Shown: positions 1 through 9,398, counted from the stretch's first letter. The stretch: 64,000 nt of DNA from Mesorhizobium sp. PAMC28654 (GCF_020616515.1 NZ_CP085135.1:2356001-2420000), one strand, 5' to 3'. Made by a program: numbers and translations. Notes: generated by a model from the sequence alone, not told the origin.

Positions 1-1
1 G

Positions 2-1537
2 CCCGGCTTCGATCTGGCAAAGGCAGCCGCCGACATTTTTGACGCCGACCCCTCGGTCGAGGGCCTGATCCTCGACAAGCATGGCATCTTCACCTTCGGC
101 GATGATGCCAAACAGGCTTACGACCTGATGATCCACTATGTGAACGTCGCCGAAGAGTTCATTGCGCGGAGCGGCAAGTCGAAGGCGGCAAAGGCGGCGT
201 TGCCGGCAAAACTCGCGACACCAGCATCTATCGCGCCAATGCTGCGCGGCGCTGTCGCGGTGGCGCGCGGCGAAGGCCGCTTCGATCGCATGATCAGCGA
301 CTTCCGCACCTCGGACGCGATCGTCGACTTCATCAACTCGGCTGACATCGCCGACTATGCCGCGCGCGGCGTGTCGACGCCCGATCTGTCGATCCGCATC
401 AAGACCGGGCCGATGGCGGTGCCGGCGCCCGATGCGGACAAGCTCGACGACTACAAGGCCGTGATCAAGGCGCACATCGACACCTTCGCCGGGGAATATC
501 GCGCTTATTTCGAGACCAATGACGCCCTCGACGATGTCAAGCGCACCATGCTCGACCAGATGCCTCGCCTGACACTGGTGCCGGGTCTCGGCATGTTCGG
601 CCATGGCCGCACGCTGAAGGATGCCAGGATCGCCTCCGACGTTGGCGAGATGTGGATCGAAGCGGTGCGCGGCGCCGAAGCGGTCGGCCGTTTCCATCCG
701 CTCTCCAAGGCCGACCTGTTCCCGCTTGAATACTGGTCGCTGGAGCAGGCCAAGCTTGCATCGAACAAGCCGAAGCCGCTGACCGGCCAGGTGGTGCTGA
801 TCACTGGCGGTGCCGGCGCGATCGGTGCCGCGACAGCAAAACTGTTCGCCGACAATGGCGCCCATGCCGTCGTCGTCGATCTCGACGCCGAAAAGGCCGC
901 TGATGCCGCCAAGAAGGCCGGCAACAACTCCATCGGCGTCGGTGCCGATATCACCGACCCTGCACAGGTGCGCGCCGCGTTCGACAAGGCGGTTGCCGTG
1001 TTCGGCGGTGTCGACATTCTCGTCTCTAACGCTGGCGCTGCCTGGGAAGGCCGGATCGGCGAACTCGACGATGCGCTTTTGCGCAAAAGCTTCGAGCTCA
1101 ACTTCTTCGCCCACCAGTCCGTGGCGCAGAATGCCGTGCGCATCATGCTCGAACAAGGCACCGGCGGCGTGCTTTTGTTCAACACTTCCAAGCAGGCGGT
1201 CAATCCAGGTCCGAAATTCGGTGCCTATGGCGTGCCGAAGGCGGCGACGCTGTTTCTGTCCAGGCAATACGCGCTCGATTACGGCGCCCACGGCATCCGT
1301 TCGAACGCCGTCAACGCCGACCGCATCCGCTCGGGGCTCTTGACCGACGCCATGATCGCCAGCCGGTCCGGCGCGCGCGGCGTGTCTGAGAAGGACTACA
1401 TGTCCGGCAATCTGCTCGGCCAGGAAGTGACGGCGCAAGACGTGGCGCAGGCGTTCCTGCACCAGGCGCTGGCCGACCGGACCACCGCCGATGTGACGAC
1501 GGTCGACGGCGGCAATATCGCGGCGGCGCTGCGGTAG
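2..1537 (+). CDS. Bifunctional class II aldolase / short-chain dehydrogenase (5' end outside window)
   Basis: The frame is open from base 2, so 511 residues of the C-terminal part are visible and the true start lies outside the window. The first ~210 visible residues match the end of a class II (RhaD/fuculose-aldolase type) sugar-phosphate aldolase, including a PGLGMFGHGRT segment. A linker leads to a complete short-chain dehydrogenase with a TGGAGAIG nucleotide-binding motif near visible residue 267, SNAG, and the catalytic Tyr409-x-x-x-Lys. Rhizobial proteins of this fusion are usually called RhaD and cleave rhamnulose-1-phosphate to DHAP and lactaldehyde, which the dehydrogenase then converts. 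Here mtnK and mtnA lie about 5.5 kb away, beyond a ribose-type importer. I therefore infer cleavage of 5-methylthioribulose-1-P or 5-deoxyribulose-1-P to DHAP plus an aldehyde, with reduction or oxidation of that aldehyde. Fusion family is confident; substrate is inference. Confidence 0.88.
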   Translation, partial: PGFDLAKAAADIFDADPSVEGLILDKHGIFTFGDDAKQAYDLMIHYVNVAEEFIARSGKSKAAKAALPAKLATPASIAPMLRGAVAVARGEGRFDRMISDFRTSDAIVDFINSADIADYAARGVSTPDLSIRIKTGPMAVPAPDADKLDDYKAVIKAHIDTFAGEYRAYFETNDALDDVKRTMLDQMPRLTLVPGLGMFGHGRTLKDARIASDVGEMWIEAVRGAEAVGRFHPLSKADLFPLEYWSLEQAKLASNKPKPLTGQVVLITGGAGAIGAATAKLFADNGAHAVVVDLDAEKAADAAKKAGNNSIGVGADITDPAQVRAAFDKAVAVFGGVDILVSNAGAAWEGRIGELDDALLRKSFELNFFAHQSVAQNAVRIMLEQGTGGVLLFNTSKQAVNPGPKFGAYGVPKAATLFLSRQYALDYGAHGIRSNAVNADRIRSGLLTDAMIASRSGARGVSEKDYMSGNLLGQEVTAQDVAQAFLHQALADRTTADVTTVDGGNIAAALR

Positions 1538-1542
1538 TCGTG

Positions 1543-2031
1543 ATGAACGCGGGAGCTCCCGACGGGAAGGCGCCCGGCGGCCTTGAAATCAGGGCAGTTC
1601 AGGCGCCCGATCTGCCGGCGCTCGCCGCGCTCTACCGGCATCTCAATCCCGACGACGCGATCGTGTCGCCGGAAGAAGCAGAAGCCATTCTTGAACGGTT
1701 TGCGGCCTATCCGGGCAGTGTCGTGCTGGGAGGCTGGGATGACGGCGAACTCGCGTCGTCCTGCACGCTTGTCGTCATTCCCAACCTCACTCGAGGCGGG
1801 ATGCCCTATGCGCTGATCGAGAATGTGGTGACGGCTGCTTCCCATCGGAAACGCGGCTTCGGCCGCGCGCTACTTGAACGCGCGGTTTCGATTGCCTGGG
1901 AGCAGGACTGCTACAAGGCCATGCTGCTGACCGGCTCAACCGAGCCGGCCACGCTTGCCTTTTACAGAGGCGCCGGTTTCGAGCAGAACAAGACCGGCTT
2001 CCAGATCAGACGGCTGCCAGTTAGACCCTGA
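1543..2031 (+). CDS. GNAT family N-acetyltransferase
   Basis: This 162-residue protein has the GNAT fold, with the acetyl-CoA pyrophosphate loop visible as RKRGFGRAL (about residues 102-110) and a typical C-terminal FYRGAGF segment. It begins 5 bases after the aldolase stop codon (GTG at 1540 and ATG at 1543 are both possible) with no clear ribosome binding site of its own, which suggests translational coupling. The acceptor substrate cannot be told from sequence. The pairing with the aldolase may be operonic convenience only. It is followed by a strong terminator. Confidence 0.85.
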   Translation: MNAGAPDGKAPGGLEIRAVQAPDLPALAALYRHLNPDDAIVSPEEAEAILERFAAYPGSVVLGGWDDGELASSCTLVVIPNLTRGGMPYALIENVVTAASHRKRGFGRALLERAVSIAWEQDCYKAMLLTGSTEPATLAFYRGAGFEQNKTGFQIRRLPVRP

Positions 2032-2063
2032 TATCGGCAGACCTGACATTACACCATCTCGCA

Positions 2064-2094
2064 AAAAGGCCCCGCACGATTGGCGGGGCCTTTT
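2064..2094 (+). terminator. Rho-independent terminator, bidirectional
   Basis: Perfect 12-bp arms AAAAGGCCCCGC / GCGGGGCCTTTT surround a 7-base loop, with T-rich sequence after and A-rich sequence before. It sits between the converging acetyltransferase (plus) and binding-protein (minus) genes and can end transcription from both sides. Confidence 0.85.
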
Positions 2095-2115
2095 CGTTTT
2101 GAACAGCTCGCGCCC

Positions 2116-3168
2116 CTATTTCGCGTTCGGGTTCGGCATCCAGGCCGGCATGGCGACATCGGCATGGGCGAACTGCGGCAGCTTGGCCGAGAGGTCCTCC
2201 ATGTTCTTGATGTCCTTGTCGATCAGCTCTTTCTGGGTGATCAGCGTCGGCGGCACGACGACGTTGTGGCCGGGATCTTCTCCGGCCAGCAGCTGCGCCA
2301 GCGCGCGCACCGAGACCTGGCCGACGACAGCCGGGTTGGTTGCCGCGGTCGCGGCCCAGGCACTGTCGGGCTCGCGCATCGCGGCGATATCGGACGTCGA
2401 GATGTCGGCCGAATAGATCTTGATGCCCTTGTTCAGGCCGGCTTCGTCGACAGCGATCTTCACGCCCTTGGCGAACTCGTCATAGGGGGCGAACATCACC
2501 TTGATGTCGGGGTGAGCCGACAGCACCGAACGCGCCTGGTTGGCGACGGAGTTGGCGATCGGATTGTCGAGCGTGCCGAATTGCGCCACTTCCTTGATGC
2601 CCGCGTATTTCTTCTTCACATCGACCCAGGTCTCATTGCGGCGGTCGAGCGGCGCGATGCCGGCGACGTAGACATAGCCTGCGTTCCAGCTTTCGCCATT
2701 GTCCTTCACCGCCTGCTCGAGCGCGAGCCGCGCAAGGTCTTTGTCCGATTGTTCGATCTGCGGGATCTTGGGGTTTTCGACATTGACGTCGAAAGCGACG
2801 ACCTTGATTCCGGCATCGACGGCACGCTGGGCGGCATCCTTCATCGATTCCGTCAGGCCGTGCTGGATGATGATGCCCTGCACGCCGAGCGCGATGGCCT
2901 GATCAACCATGTCCGACTGAAGGGCGGCGTCCTGGCGGCTGTCGAGGACGCGCAGATCGATGCCGAGCGCCTTCGACTGCGCCTCGACGCCCGAGAGATA
3001 GGCCTGGAAGAAGTCGCCGGTCGAGAGATAGCGCACCAGCGCGATCTTGACGCCAGGTTTGTCGAATGGCGCCGGCTTGTCCGCGGCCAGCGCTGGGAAC
3101 TGCATCAGCATCGTTGCGCCGGCCAGCCCGAGCGCGACCTTCCCCAGAACTCTTCTTGTAATGTTCAT
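2116..3168 (-). CDS. Sugar ABC transporter substrate-binding protein (ribose type)
   Basis: Periplasmic sugar-binding protein of the RbsB/type 1 periplasmic-binding family, 350 residues. The start at 3168 is chosen because GGAGGAAACAAG precedes it and the protein then opens with a signal peptide (MNITRRVLGKVALGLAG...ALAA). The mature part has the RbsB-like layout: KIALVRYLSTGDFF at the N terminus, IIIQHG and VVAFDVN near the ligand site, and an ADISTSDIAAM hinge region. It is first in transcription order after the permease and ATPase genes on the same strand, so it is the 3' end of the importer operon. The neighbouring mtnK/mtnA suggest the ligand is methylthioribose or 5-deoxyribose rather than ribose. 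That is inference from context. Confidence 0.88.
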   Translation of the reverse strand: MNITRRVLGKVALGLAGATMLMQFPALAADKPAPFDKPGVKIALVRYLSTGDFFQAYLSGVEAQSKALGIDLRVLDSRQDAALQSDMVDQAIALGVQGIIIQHGLTESMKDAAQRAVDAGIKVVAFDVNVENPKIPQIEQSDKDLARLALEQAVKDNGESWNAGYVYVAGIAPLDRRNETWVDVKKKYAGIKEVAQFGTLDNPIANSVANQARSVLSAHPDIKVMFAPYDEFAKGVKIAVDEAGLNKGIKIYSADISTSDIAAMREPDSAWAATAATNPAVVGQVSVRALAQLLAGEDPGHNVVVPPTLITQKELIDKDIKNMEDLSAKLPQFAHADVAMPAWMPNPNAK

Positions 3169-3217
3169 CTTGTTTCCTCCACTCCTGTTGAACTCAAAAA
3201 TCAGATCGGCAGCAATT

Positions 3218-4213
3218 CTAGCTCTTGCTCCTGCCGGAAAGGGCGAAGGTGAAGACAAGGGCGACGACCAGAACCACGCCCTTGACGAAATCCTGCGTGT
3301 AGTAGGGCGCGTTCATCATGGTCAGGCCTTGCAGCAAGATGCCGACGAACAGCGCGCCGACGGCGGTGCCGAAGGCGTTCGGCTTTGCGGCGCCGAGCAC
3401 CGCGTAGCCAATGAGCGCCGCGGCGACAGCGTCGAGCAACAGATTATTACCCGAGGCGATGTCGCCGCGTCCAAGCCGGGCGGCGAGCAAAATGCCGCCG
3501 ATCGAGGCAAAAACACCTGAAATAATGTAGGCCCAGATCTTGTATGCCTTGACAGGCGCCCCAGCGAGTTCCGCCGCCCGCTCGTTGCTGCCGACGGCGT
3601 ACATCATGCGGCCGAAGCGGGTGTATTCGAGGAAGAACCAGATCAGCACGGCCAACACGAGCAGCACGACGACCGACACTGGAATGAGGTTCGGAATGAA
3701 GAAATCGAAGCGGTGGCGACCGAGAGCCAGGAAGGCGTCGGAGAATTTTCCGTTGGCGACCGAGCCGTCCGGCATGGTCATGCCGGTGGCGATCGAGCGG
3801 CCCTCGGTCGGGATGCGCTGCAGGCCGACAAGCAGGAACATCGTGCCGAGCGTCGCCAGGAGATCGGGCACGCGCATGTAGACGATCAGCCAGCCATTGA
3901 TCAGGCCGACAATGGCGCCGATCAGCAGGCAGACGACGACCGCGACGACCGCGTTCTGCCCGAGCACCACCATGACATAGGCCGCGGCCATCATCGCGGA
4001 GGTGGCGACCGAGCCGATCGAGAGGTCGAAGCCGCCGACAACCAGCGTGGCGGTGACGCCCAGCGCCAGCACGCCGGTGATGGCGACCGACTGGAAGATG
4101 AAGACGGCACTTTGCGGCGAGACGAAACCGTCGGCGGCGATCGCGAAATAGGCGACGAGCCCGAACAAGAGGACGATGAAGCCGTAGCGGATGGCGTGGT
4201 CGCGCAGCGTCAT
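3218..4213 (-). CDS. Sugar ABC transporter permease (RbsC type)
   Basis: Inner-membrane permease of the ribose/xylose ABC importer class, 331 residues with about 8-10 hydrophobic segments. It shows the family signature region GGFDLSIGSV (residues ~61-70), the cytoplasmic coupling stretch GSNERAAELAGAPVKAYKIWAY, and a closing glycine-rich LAARLGRGDIASGNN segment. It lies between the ATPase gene (82 bases upstream) and the binding protein (49 bases downstream) on the minus strand, as expected for one operon. The gene reads intact. Without the ATPase, which is disrupted by IS630, the permease would be inactive unless another ATPase substitutes. Confidence 0.9.
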   Translation of the reverse strand: MTLRDHAIRYGFIVLLFGLVAYFAIAADGFVSPQSAVFIFQSVAITGVLALGVTATLVVGGFDLSIGSVATSAMMAAAYVMVVLGQNAVVAVVVCLLIGAIVGLINGWLIVYMRVPDLLATLGTMFLLVGLQRIPTEGRSIATGMTMPDGSVANGKFSDAFLALGRHRFDFFIPNLIPVSVVVLLVLAVLIWFFLEYTRFGRMMYAVGSNERAAELAGAPVKAYKIWAYIISGVFASIGGILLAARLGRGDIASGNNLLLDAVAAALIGYAVLGAAKPNAFGTAVGALFVGILLQGLTMMNAPYYTQDFVKGVVLVVALVFTFALSGRSKS

Positions 4214-5401
4214 TCAGCGCTCCCGCGCGCCGCTGCCGTTGTTACCCAACTCGAACCCATGGTCTCTCCATTCCAATTCCTGTTCACCGCCACGCTCACG
4301 CGGCGCTGTGCAACGGTCCGCCGGCGACCTCGGCCAGCAGGCGATCGAGATCGACATCGGCATTGCGGTGCTCGCCGACGATGGTCTGTTCCGACAACAC
4401 CAGGATGCGGTCGGCTGTCTCCAGCGCCTCGTCGATTTCGGTAACGAACAAAAGCGTCGCGCGGCCCTTGGCGCTTGCCCGCAACTTGGCGGCGATATCG
4501 CGCCGGGCCGATATGTCGACGCCTTGAAACGGTTCGTCGAGGATGAACAGTCTTGCGTCCTGCGCCATCCAGCGAGCGACCATCACCTTCTGCTGGTTGC
4601 CGCCGGAAAGCGCCGACATCTCGTCCTTCTCGGAGCGGCAGACGATGCCGAGTTCCTCGATCTGCCGGCGTGCGGTGGCGCGTTCGAGGCGACGCCTGAG
4701 AACGCTCAAATTCGACATGCGCTTGAGGAACGGCAGGCTGACATTGCGCTCGATGTTGAAGCCGCCGACGATACCGCTGGTGGCGCGATCCTTGGCGACG
4801 AGGAAAACACCGGCAGCGATTGCATCGCCGGCCGATCGCGGCGCATAGGGCTTGCCGTTCATCGTCATGGTGCCGGCCAGCGGCCTGCGCACGCCAAACA
4901 GCGTCTCGGCGAGCGCCGTCTTGCCAACGCCGACGAGACCGGTGATGGCAACTACCTCGCCGTCACCGAGCGTCAAGGAAATCGGCCGGGCGCCCTGTGC
5001 GATACGCACGCCCTCGATCGTCAGGACCGCCTTGGCCGAATCCCTGACGACGATCTGGTCGAGGTGGATCTTGCGGCCAAGCATGGCGTTGACCGCGCCT
5101 TCATAGTCGAGCGGTTTGGAGTCGAAAACGCCCGAGATGACGCCGTCGCGCATTGAGACGATGCGATCGGCAAGCCGCCTGATGTCCGACATGCGATGCG
5201 AGATGTAGAGGATCGCCACGCTTTGCTCACGCAGCCGGTCGACCAGTGCGAACAGCCGATCGGCTTCGGCGCTGGAGAGCGAAGAGGTCGGCTCGTCGAG
5301 AATCAGCACTTTCGGCTGGTGCGCCAAAGCACGGGCGATCGCCACCATCTGGCGATCGGCCAGTGAAAGGTCGCTGACGCGAGCCTTCAGGTCGATGGCT
5401 A

Positions 5402-6455
5402 GAGCAGAATCTGATCATTCCGGCTCATATCCTGTTGCGGCGAAGTAGTTGGCGCACTCGGTTGGTGTGAAGCAAGGCAGTGCGGCGCTGATGGTATCCC
5501 ACAATTCCGCGACGGTTCGTGCGGCGGCTTTGCGTAGAATCGATTTCAGCTTGGAAAAGGCGTTCTCGATCGGGTTGAAGTCGGGGGAATAGGGCGGGAG
5601 GAACATCATCCTTGCGCCGGTTGCTTCGATCGCCACACGGGCGGCTGCGCTTTTGTGCGCCGGCAGGTTGTCGAGGATCACGACATCGTCGGGCCGCAGC
5701 GTCGGCACGAGAACCTGCTCGACATAGGCGACAAACCATTCGCCAGTCATCGGGCCGTCCAGGACCATTGGCGCGGTCATGCCAGTGAGGCGCAGGGCGC
5801 CGGTGAACGTCGTCGTCTTCCAATGGCCATGCGGGATTGGCGATCGGCACCGCATCCCGCGCTTCGTGCGCCCCCGCAGTCGAGCCATCTTTGTCGAGGC
5901 TCCGGTCTCGTCGATGAAGACCAGATGCTCGGGATCAAGATCGGGCTGGGCGTCGAACCAGGCGTTTCGTCGCGCCGCCACGTCTGGCCGCTCCTGCTCG
6001 CTGGCGTGCGCCGTTTTTTTTGAAGGTCATGGAGTGACGATCGAGAAACCGCCAGATCGTGCTCGTCGCAAACGACGCGCCATGCTCCTGTCGCAGCAAC
6101 TCGGCGAGTTCGACCAGCGTGATGTCCACCCGCCTCTCGATCGCCGCCAGGATGATGTCGCGATACGCTTCAACGCGGTGGGACCGCCTGTCGCCGCCCT
6201 GCGGCTTTGCGCAGGTGGCTCCGGTCTCGCGCCATTCCCGGACCCAACGCACCGAGCTTGCCGCCGCCACGCCAAATCGCGCCGCTGCCGCCCGTCGCGA
6301 CAGGCCGCCATCAACCGCTGCGACCACCCGAGCCCGCAAATCTTCCGATAAGGATTTCGCCATGCCATGCCGGCCTCCGAATCCAGCAGATATGCTGAAT
6401 CAGATTTCCAATCCCAACGAAACCCCTATCGATTCTATCCGCTCGGATTTTGCTC
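5402..6455 (-). mobile_element. IS630-family insertion sequence (1054 bp)
   Basis: The ends are imperfect inverted repeats beginning GAGCAGAATC and GAGCAAAATC, each flanked by TA (5400-5401 and 6456-6457), the target duplication typical of IS630/Tc1-type elements. It carries one transposase in two overlapping frames on the minus strand. The insertion is inside the ATPase gene and is perfectly reversible on paper. Confidence 0.93.
5415..6363 (-). CDS. IS630-family transposase, two frames joined at a poly-A run
   Basis: The first frame (6363 to 5935) encodes a helix-turn-helix domain (MAKSLSEDLRARVVAAVDGG...RFGVAAASSVRW). The second (ending 5415) encodes the DDE catalytic domain: Asp in VFIDETG, Asp in VILDNLPAHKS and Glu in FNPIENAFSKLK, so all three acidic residues are present. 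The frames meet at eight A residues on the minus strand (T run 6014-6021). A +1 shift or one missing A there gives the continuous reading MTFKKTAHASEQERPDV, which is typical IS630 sequence. The break may be programmed slippage rather than decay. Confidence 0.88.
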
Positions 6456-6882
6456 TAGTCCCATGCGGTCGGCAACCGCCTTTGCCTCGCGGCGCACGCG
6501 GGCCGGATTGAACAGGAACGGCGCGCCGCTGCCGCTCAGCCTGTCCAGCGTGAGATTGGTCGCCACGTCGAGGTCGGCGACGACACCGTCATTGATGTTC
6601 TGGTGCACGGTGACCACGCCGGCGCGGATCGCCTCGGCCGGCGTGTTCGGCGCGAAGTCCTGGCTGGCGAGGGTCATGGCGCCGCCGCCCCGTTCGTAGA
6701 CGCCAGAGATGATCTTGACGAGGGTGGATTTGCCGGCGCCGTTGGCGCCCATCAGCACGGTCACTTCGCCAGCATGGAGGTCCAGCGAGACGCCGCCAAG
6801 CACCTCGTTGCGGCCAAAGGATTTCCTCAGTCCCTCTACGCGGAACACGGCATTGCCGACCATGCGTTCCTCCCTGACGACG

Positions 6883-6945
6883 ACGCTATGGTCAATGTCG
6901 GCAATTGTCAACACGATTGACAATTGCCAGACAGCTTCCTAGCTT
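6883..6945. promoter_or_regulatory. Shared operator with two divergent promoters (importer / mtnK)
   Basis: A perfect inverted repeat GGCAATTGTCAA (6900-6911), CACGA, TTGACAATTGCC (6917-6928) lies between the divergent importer and mtnK genes. Each arm contains a consensus TTGACA. On the plus strand TTGACA (6917-6922) is followed after 17 bases by TAGCTT (6940-6945). On the minus strand TTGACA (6911-6906) is followed after 17 bases by TAGCGT (6888-6883). A protein bound to the repeat would cover both -35 elements, so repression of both units is the natural reading. The regulator is not in the visible part of the locus. Confidence 0.8.
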
Positions 6946-6999
6946 GGCCTCGCCGCTAAGGCTCCCTATGATCGGAGCGCATAGGCGGGAGGGAGAAGA

Positions 7000-8271
7000 A
7001 TGACTGGGAAATTGCCATTCGAAGCACTGTCGGTGGAGACGCTTTCAACGCGTCTCGGCACGAACGCGGCGCTGTGCGCGAAGATCGGCAAGGACACGAG
7101 CGCCTGGAAGGTTCGTGAGGTCGGCGACGGCAATCTGAACCTGGTGTTCATCGTCGAAGGCGCCAGCGGCGCCGCCGTGGTCAAGCAGGCCCTGCCCTAT
7201 GTGCGCCTCGTCGGCGACAGCTGGCCGCTGCCCCTGAAGCGCTCCTTCTTCGAATACCACGCGCTGAGCCGGCAAGAGGCGCGCGCGCCGGGCTCGGTGC
7301 CGGCCATCCATCATTTCGATGAAGGCCAGGCGCTGATCATCATGGAATATCTGTCGCCGCACATCATCTTGCGGCGTGCGCTGATTGAAGGCCGGCAGCT
7401 TCCGAACATCGCACGGGATATCGGTCTGTTCATGGCCCGTACGCTGTTTCGCGGTTCAGACCTGCATATGGCCGCCAAGGACCGCAAGGCCGACCTGGCC
7501 CTGTTCGCCGACAATGTCGAACTCTGCGACATCACCGAGAACCTTGTGTTCTCCGCCCCCTATTTCGATGCCAAGATGAACCGGCATACGTCGCCGCAAC
7601 TCGACGGCCTCGTCGCCGAACTGCGTGCTGATCGCGACCTCAAGGTGGAGGCGCAGCGGCTGAAGCATCTCTTCGCCGCCAATGCCGAGACGCTGCTGCA
7701 TGGCGACCTGCATTCTGGCTCGATCATGGTCACCGATAGCGAAACGCGGATGATCGATCCGGAATTCGCCTTCTACGGCCCGATGGCCTTCGACGTCGGC
7801 ATGCTGCTCGCCAATTTCTGGATGTCGTTCTTCTCGCAGCGCGGGCATGAGCAAAAGGCAACCCGCGATGCCATGCGCGCCCATCTGCTCGATGTCACCG
7901 TCGAGACTTGGGTCGTGTTCCGCGCCGAGTTCTCGCATCTGTGGCGCACCGAGCGCACCGGCATGCTCTACCAGAAGAGCCTGTTCGAGGATCAGGGCGA
8001 CATACTCGGCGCCGAGCAGGCACTCGACCATGTACTGCACCAGATCTGGACCGACCTGCTCGGCTTTGCCGGCATCGAGGTTCATCGGCGCATCCTCGGC
8101 CTCGCCCACAATGCCGATTTCGAGACCATTGCCGACGAGGATTTGCGCGCCTCGTGCGAGGCGAAGGCGCTGAGATTCGGCCGTCATATCGCTGTCAACC
8201 GGCGCCAGATACACAGTATTGACGAGGTCAACAATCTGGCCGTGTTGATCGAACAGGAGAGCAGAATTTGA
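7000..8271 (+). CDS. mtnK: S-methyl-5-thioribose kinase
   Basis: The enzyme phosphorylates 5-methylthioribose (some relatives also 5-deoxyribose) at C1 using ATP, the entry step of MTR salvage. The 423-residue length is usual for the family. Kinase motifs of the aminoglycoside-phosphotransferase-like fold are visible: [12 protein letters not shown] (nucleotide loop), HGDLHSGSI (His234, Asp236, catalytic loop) and [10 protein letters not shown] (metal-binding DPE). The start at 7000 follows the strong site GGGAGGGAGAAGA. It overlaps mtnA by 4 bases and is divergent from the importer, with the shared operator between. Confidence 0.94.
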   Translation: MTGKLPFEALSVETLSTRLGTNAALCAKIGKDTSAWKVREVGDGNLNLVFIVEGASGAAVVKQALPYVRLVGDSWPLPLKRSFFEYHALSRQEARAPGSVPAIHHFDEGQALIIMEYLSPHIILRRALIEGRQLPNIARDIGLFMARTLFRGSDLHMAAKDRKADLALFADNVELCDITENLVFSAPYFDAKMNRHTSPQLDGLVAELRADRDLKVEAQRLKHLFAANAETLLHGDLHSGSIMVTDSETRMIDPEFAFYGPMAFDVGMLLANFWMSFFSQRGHEQKATRDAMRAHLLDVTVETWVVFRAEFSHLWRTERTGMLYQKSLFEDQGDILGAEQALDHVLHQIWTDLLGFAGIEVHRRILGLAHNADFETIADEDLRASCEAKALRFGRHIAVNRRQIHSIDEVNNLAVLIEQESRI

Positions 8272-9362
8272 ACGTCGGCGACCGCCACTATCGTACCATC
8301 TGGCTGAGCGACGACGGGCGTTCGATTGACATCATCGACCAGCGCTGGCTGCCGCATGATTTCCGCATCGAGACGATCAGCACGGTTGCCGGTATCGCCA
8401 CAGCCATCCGCGACATGTGGGTCCGCGGCGCGCCGCTGATCGGCGTCACCGCCGCCTACGGCGTCGCCATGCAGATGGCCGATGATCCGTCGGACGACGC
8501 GCTCGATGCTGTGTGGGAAACACTCCACGAGACGCGCCCGACCGCGATCAATTTGCGCTGGGCTCTCGACGAGATGCGGCGCTTCCTGCGGCCGCTGGCG
8601 CCAGAACAACGTGCCGAAGGCGCCTACCGGCGCGCGGCCGAGATCGCGGATGAAGACGTCGGCCTCAACCGCGCCATCGGCGAGAACGGTCTCGCCATCA
8701 TCAAGGCCATCGCCGCGCGAAAGCAACCGGGCGAGACTGTCAACATCCTCACCCACTGCAATGCAGGCTGGCTGGCAACGGTCGACTACGGCACCGCCAC
8801 TTCGCCGATCTATCTCGCTGTCGAAGCCGGCATTCCCGTTCACGTCTATGTCGACGAAACGCGCCCACGCAACCAGGGCGCCCAGCTGACCGCCTGGGAG
8901 ATGGCCGGCCACGGCGTGCCGCACACGCTGATCGTCGACAATGCCGGCGGCCATCTTATGCAGCGCGGCGAGATCGACATGGTCATCGTCGGCACCGACC
9001 GCACCACCGCAGATGGCGATGTCTGCAACAAGATCGGCACCTATCTCAAGGCACTGGCCGCGGCCGACAATGACGTGCCGTTCTATGTCGCCCTGCCGTC
9101 GCCGACCATCGACTGGACAGTGCATGACGGGCTGAGGGAGATTCCGATCGAGCAACGCTCGGCCGACGAGGTATCGCTGGTCTGGGGCAAGACGGCCAGC
9201 GGCGAAATCGCCCAGGTGCGCATCTCCCCGGAGACGACGCCGGCGGCAAACCCGGCCTTCGACGTGACGCCAGCGCGGCTGGTGACCGGGCTGATCACCG
9301 AACGCGGCGTCGCCAAGGCGTCGCGCGAGGGGTTGAAAGCGATGTTCCCAGAGCGCAGCTGA
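8268..9362 (+). CDS. mtnA: S-methyl-5-thioribose-1-phosphate isomerase
   Basis: This enzyme converts the aldose phosphate made by MtnK into 5-methylthioribulose-1-phosphate. It belongs to the eIF2B-like isomerase family, 364 residues. Family marks are [13 protein letters not shown] (about residues 54-66), the catalytic Cys164 in LTHCNAG and the catalytic Asp244 in [18 protein letters not shown]. The start is TTG at 8268, inside the mtnK stop (TTGA overlap), preceded by AGGAGAG. No mtnB, mtnC, mtnD or mtnW of the universal methionine salvage pathway is visible in the window. The ketose phosphate is more likely passed to the aldolase at the left edge. Confidence 0.95.
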   Translation: MNVGDRHYRTIWLSDDGRSIDIIDQRWLPHDFRIETISTVAGIATAIRDMWVRGAPLIGVTAAYGVAMQMADDPSDDALDAVWETLHETRPTAINLRWALDEMRRFLRPLAPEQRAEGAYRRAAEIADEDVGLNRAIGENGLAIIKAIAARKQPGETVNILTHCNAGWLATVDYGTATSPIYLAVEAGIPVHVYVDETRPRNQGAQLTAWEMAGHGVPHTLIVDNAGGHLMQRGEIDMVIVGTDRTTADGDVCNKIGTYLKALAAADNDVPFYVALPSPTIDWTVHDGLREIPIEQRSADEVSLVWGKTASGEIAQVRISPETTPAANPAFDVTPARLVTGLITERGVAKASREGLKAMFPERS

Positions 9363-9391
9363 TCTCCCCCTCGAGGGGGAGATCAGCTGCG
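9354..9391. repeat. 38-bp perfect palindrome with CCCCCTCGAGGGGG core
   Basis: The stretch reads identically on both strands, from CGCAGCTGATCTCC to its complement, and overlaps the last codons of mtnA. The core resembles the arms of the composite repeats at 40703 and 61970. It could act as the mtnA terminator, but there is no T run. Confidence 0.75.
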
Positions 9392-9398
9392 GCGGCAG

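Larger units (their letters stand above)
4296..6863 (-). pseudogene. Sugar ABC transporter ATPase (RbsA type), split by IS630-family element
   Basis: The gene starts at 6863 behind AGGGAGGAACG and runs to the base before the insertion, with Walker A GANGAGKST and VFRVEGLRKSFG. It resumes at 5399 and ends at 4296, with the first signature (LSLADRQ) rebuilt at the junction, Walker B ILDEPTSSLS, and a second, degenerate ATPase half (GLVGVGKTALAE, LSGGNQQK, FILDEPFQGVD). Removing 5402-6455 and one TA restores an open frame of 503 residues reading ADRMGLAIDLKAR across the join, the normal RbsA length. As it stands the product would be truncated within the first ATPase domain. The 5399-4296 part could only be made from an internal start and lacks Walker A of domain 1. 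The importer is therefore probably inactive. Confidence 0.92.

Noticed and set aside
2..1537. Naming the aldolase-dehydrogenase fusion rhaD
   Set aside because: Family fits, but no rhamnose gene is visible while mtnK and mtnA are close by. I leave the symbol empty.
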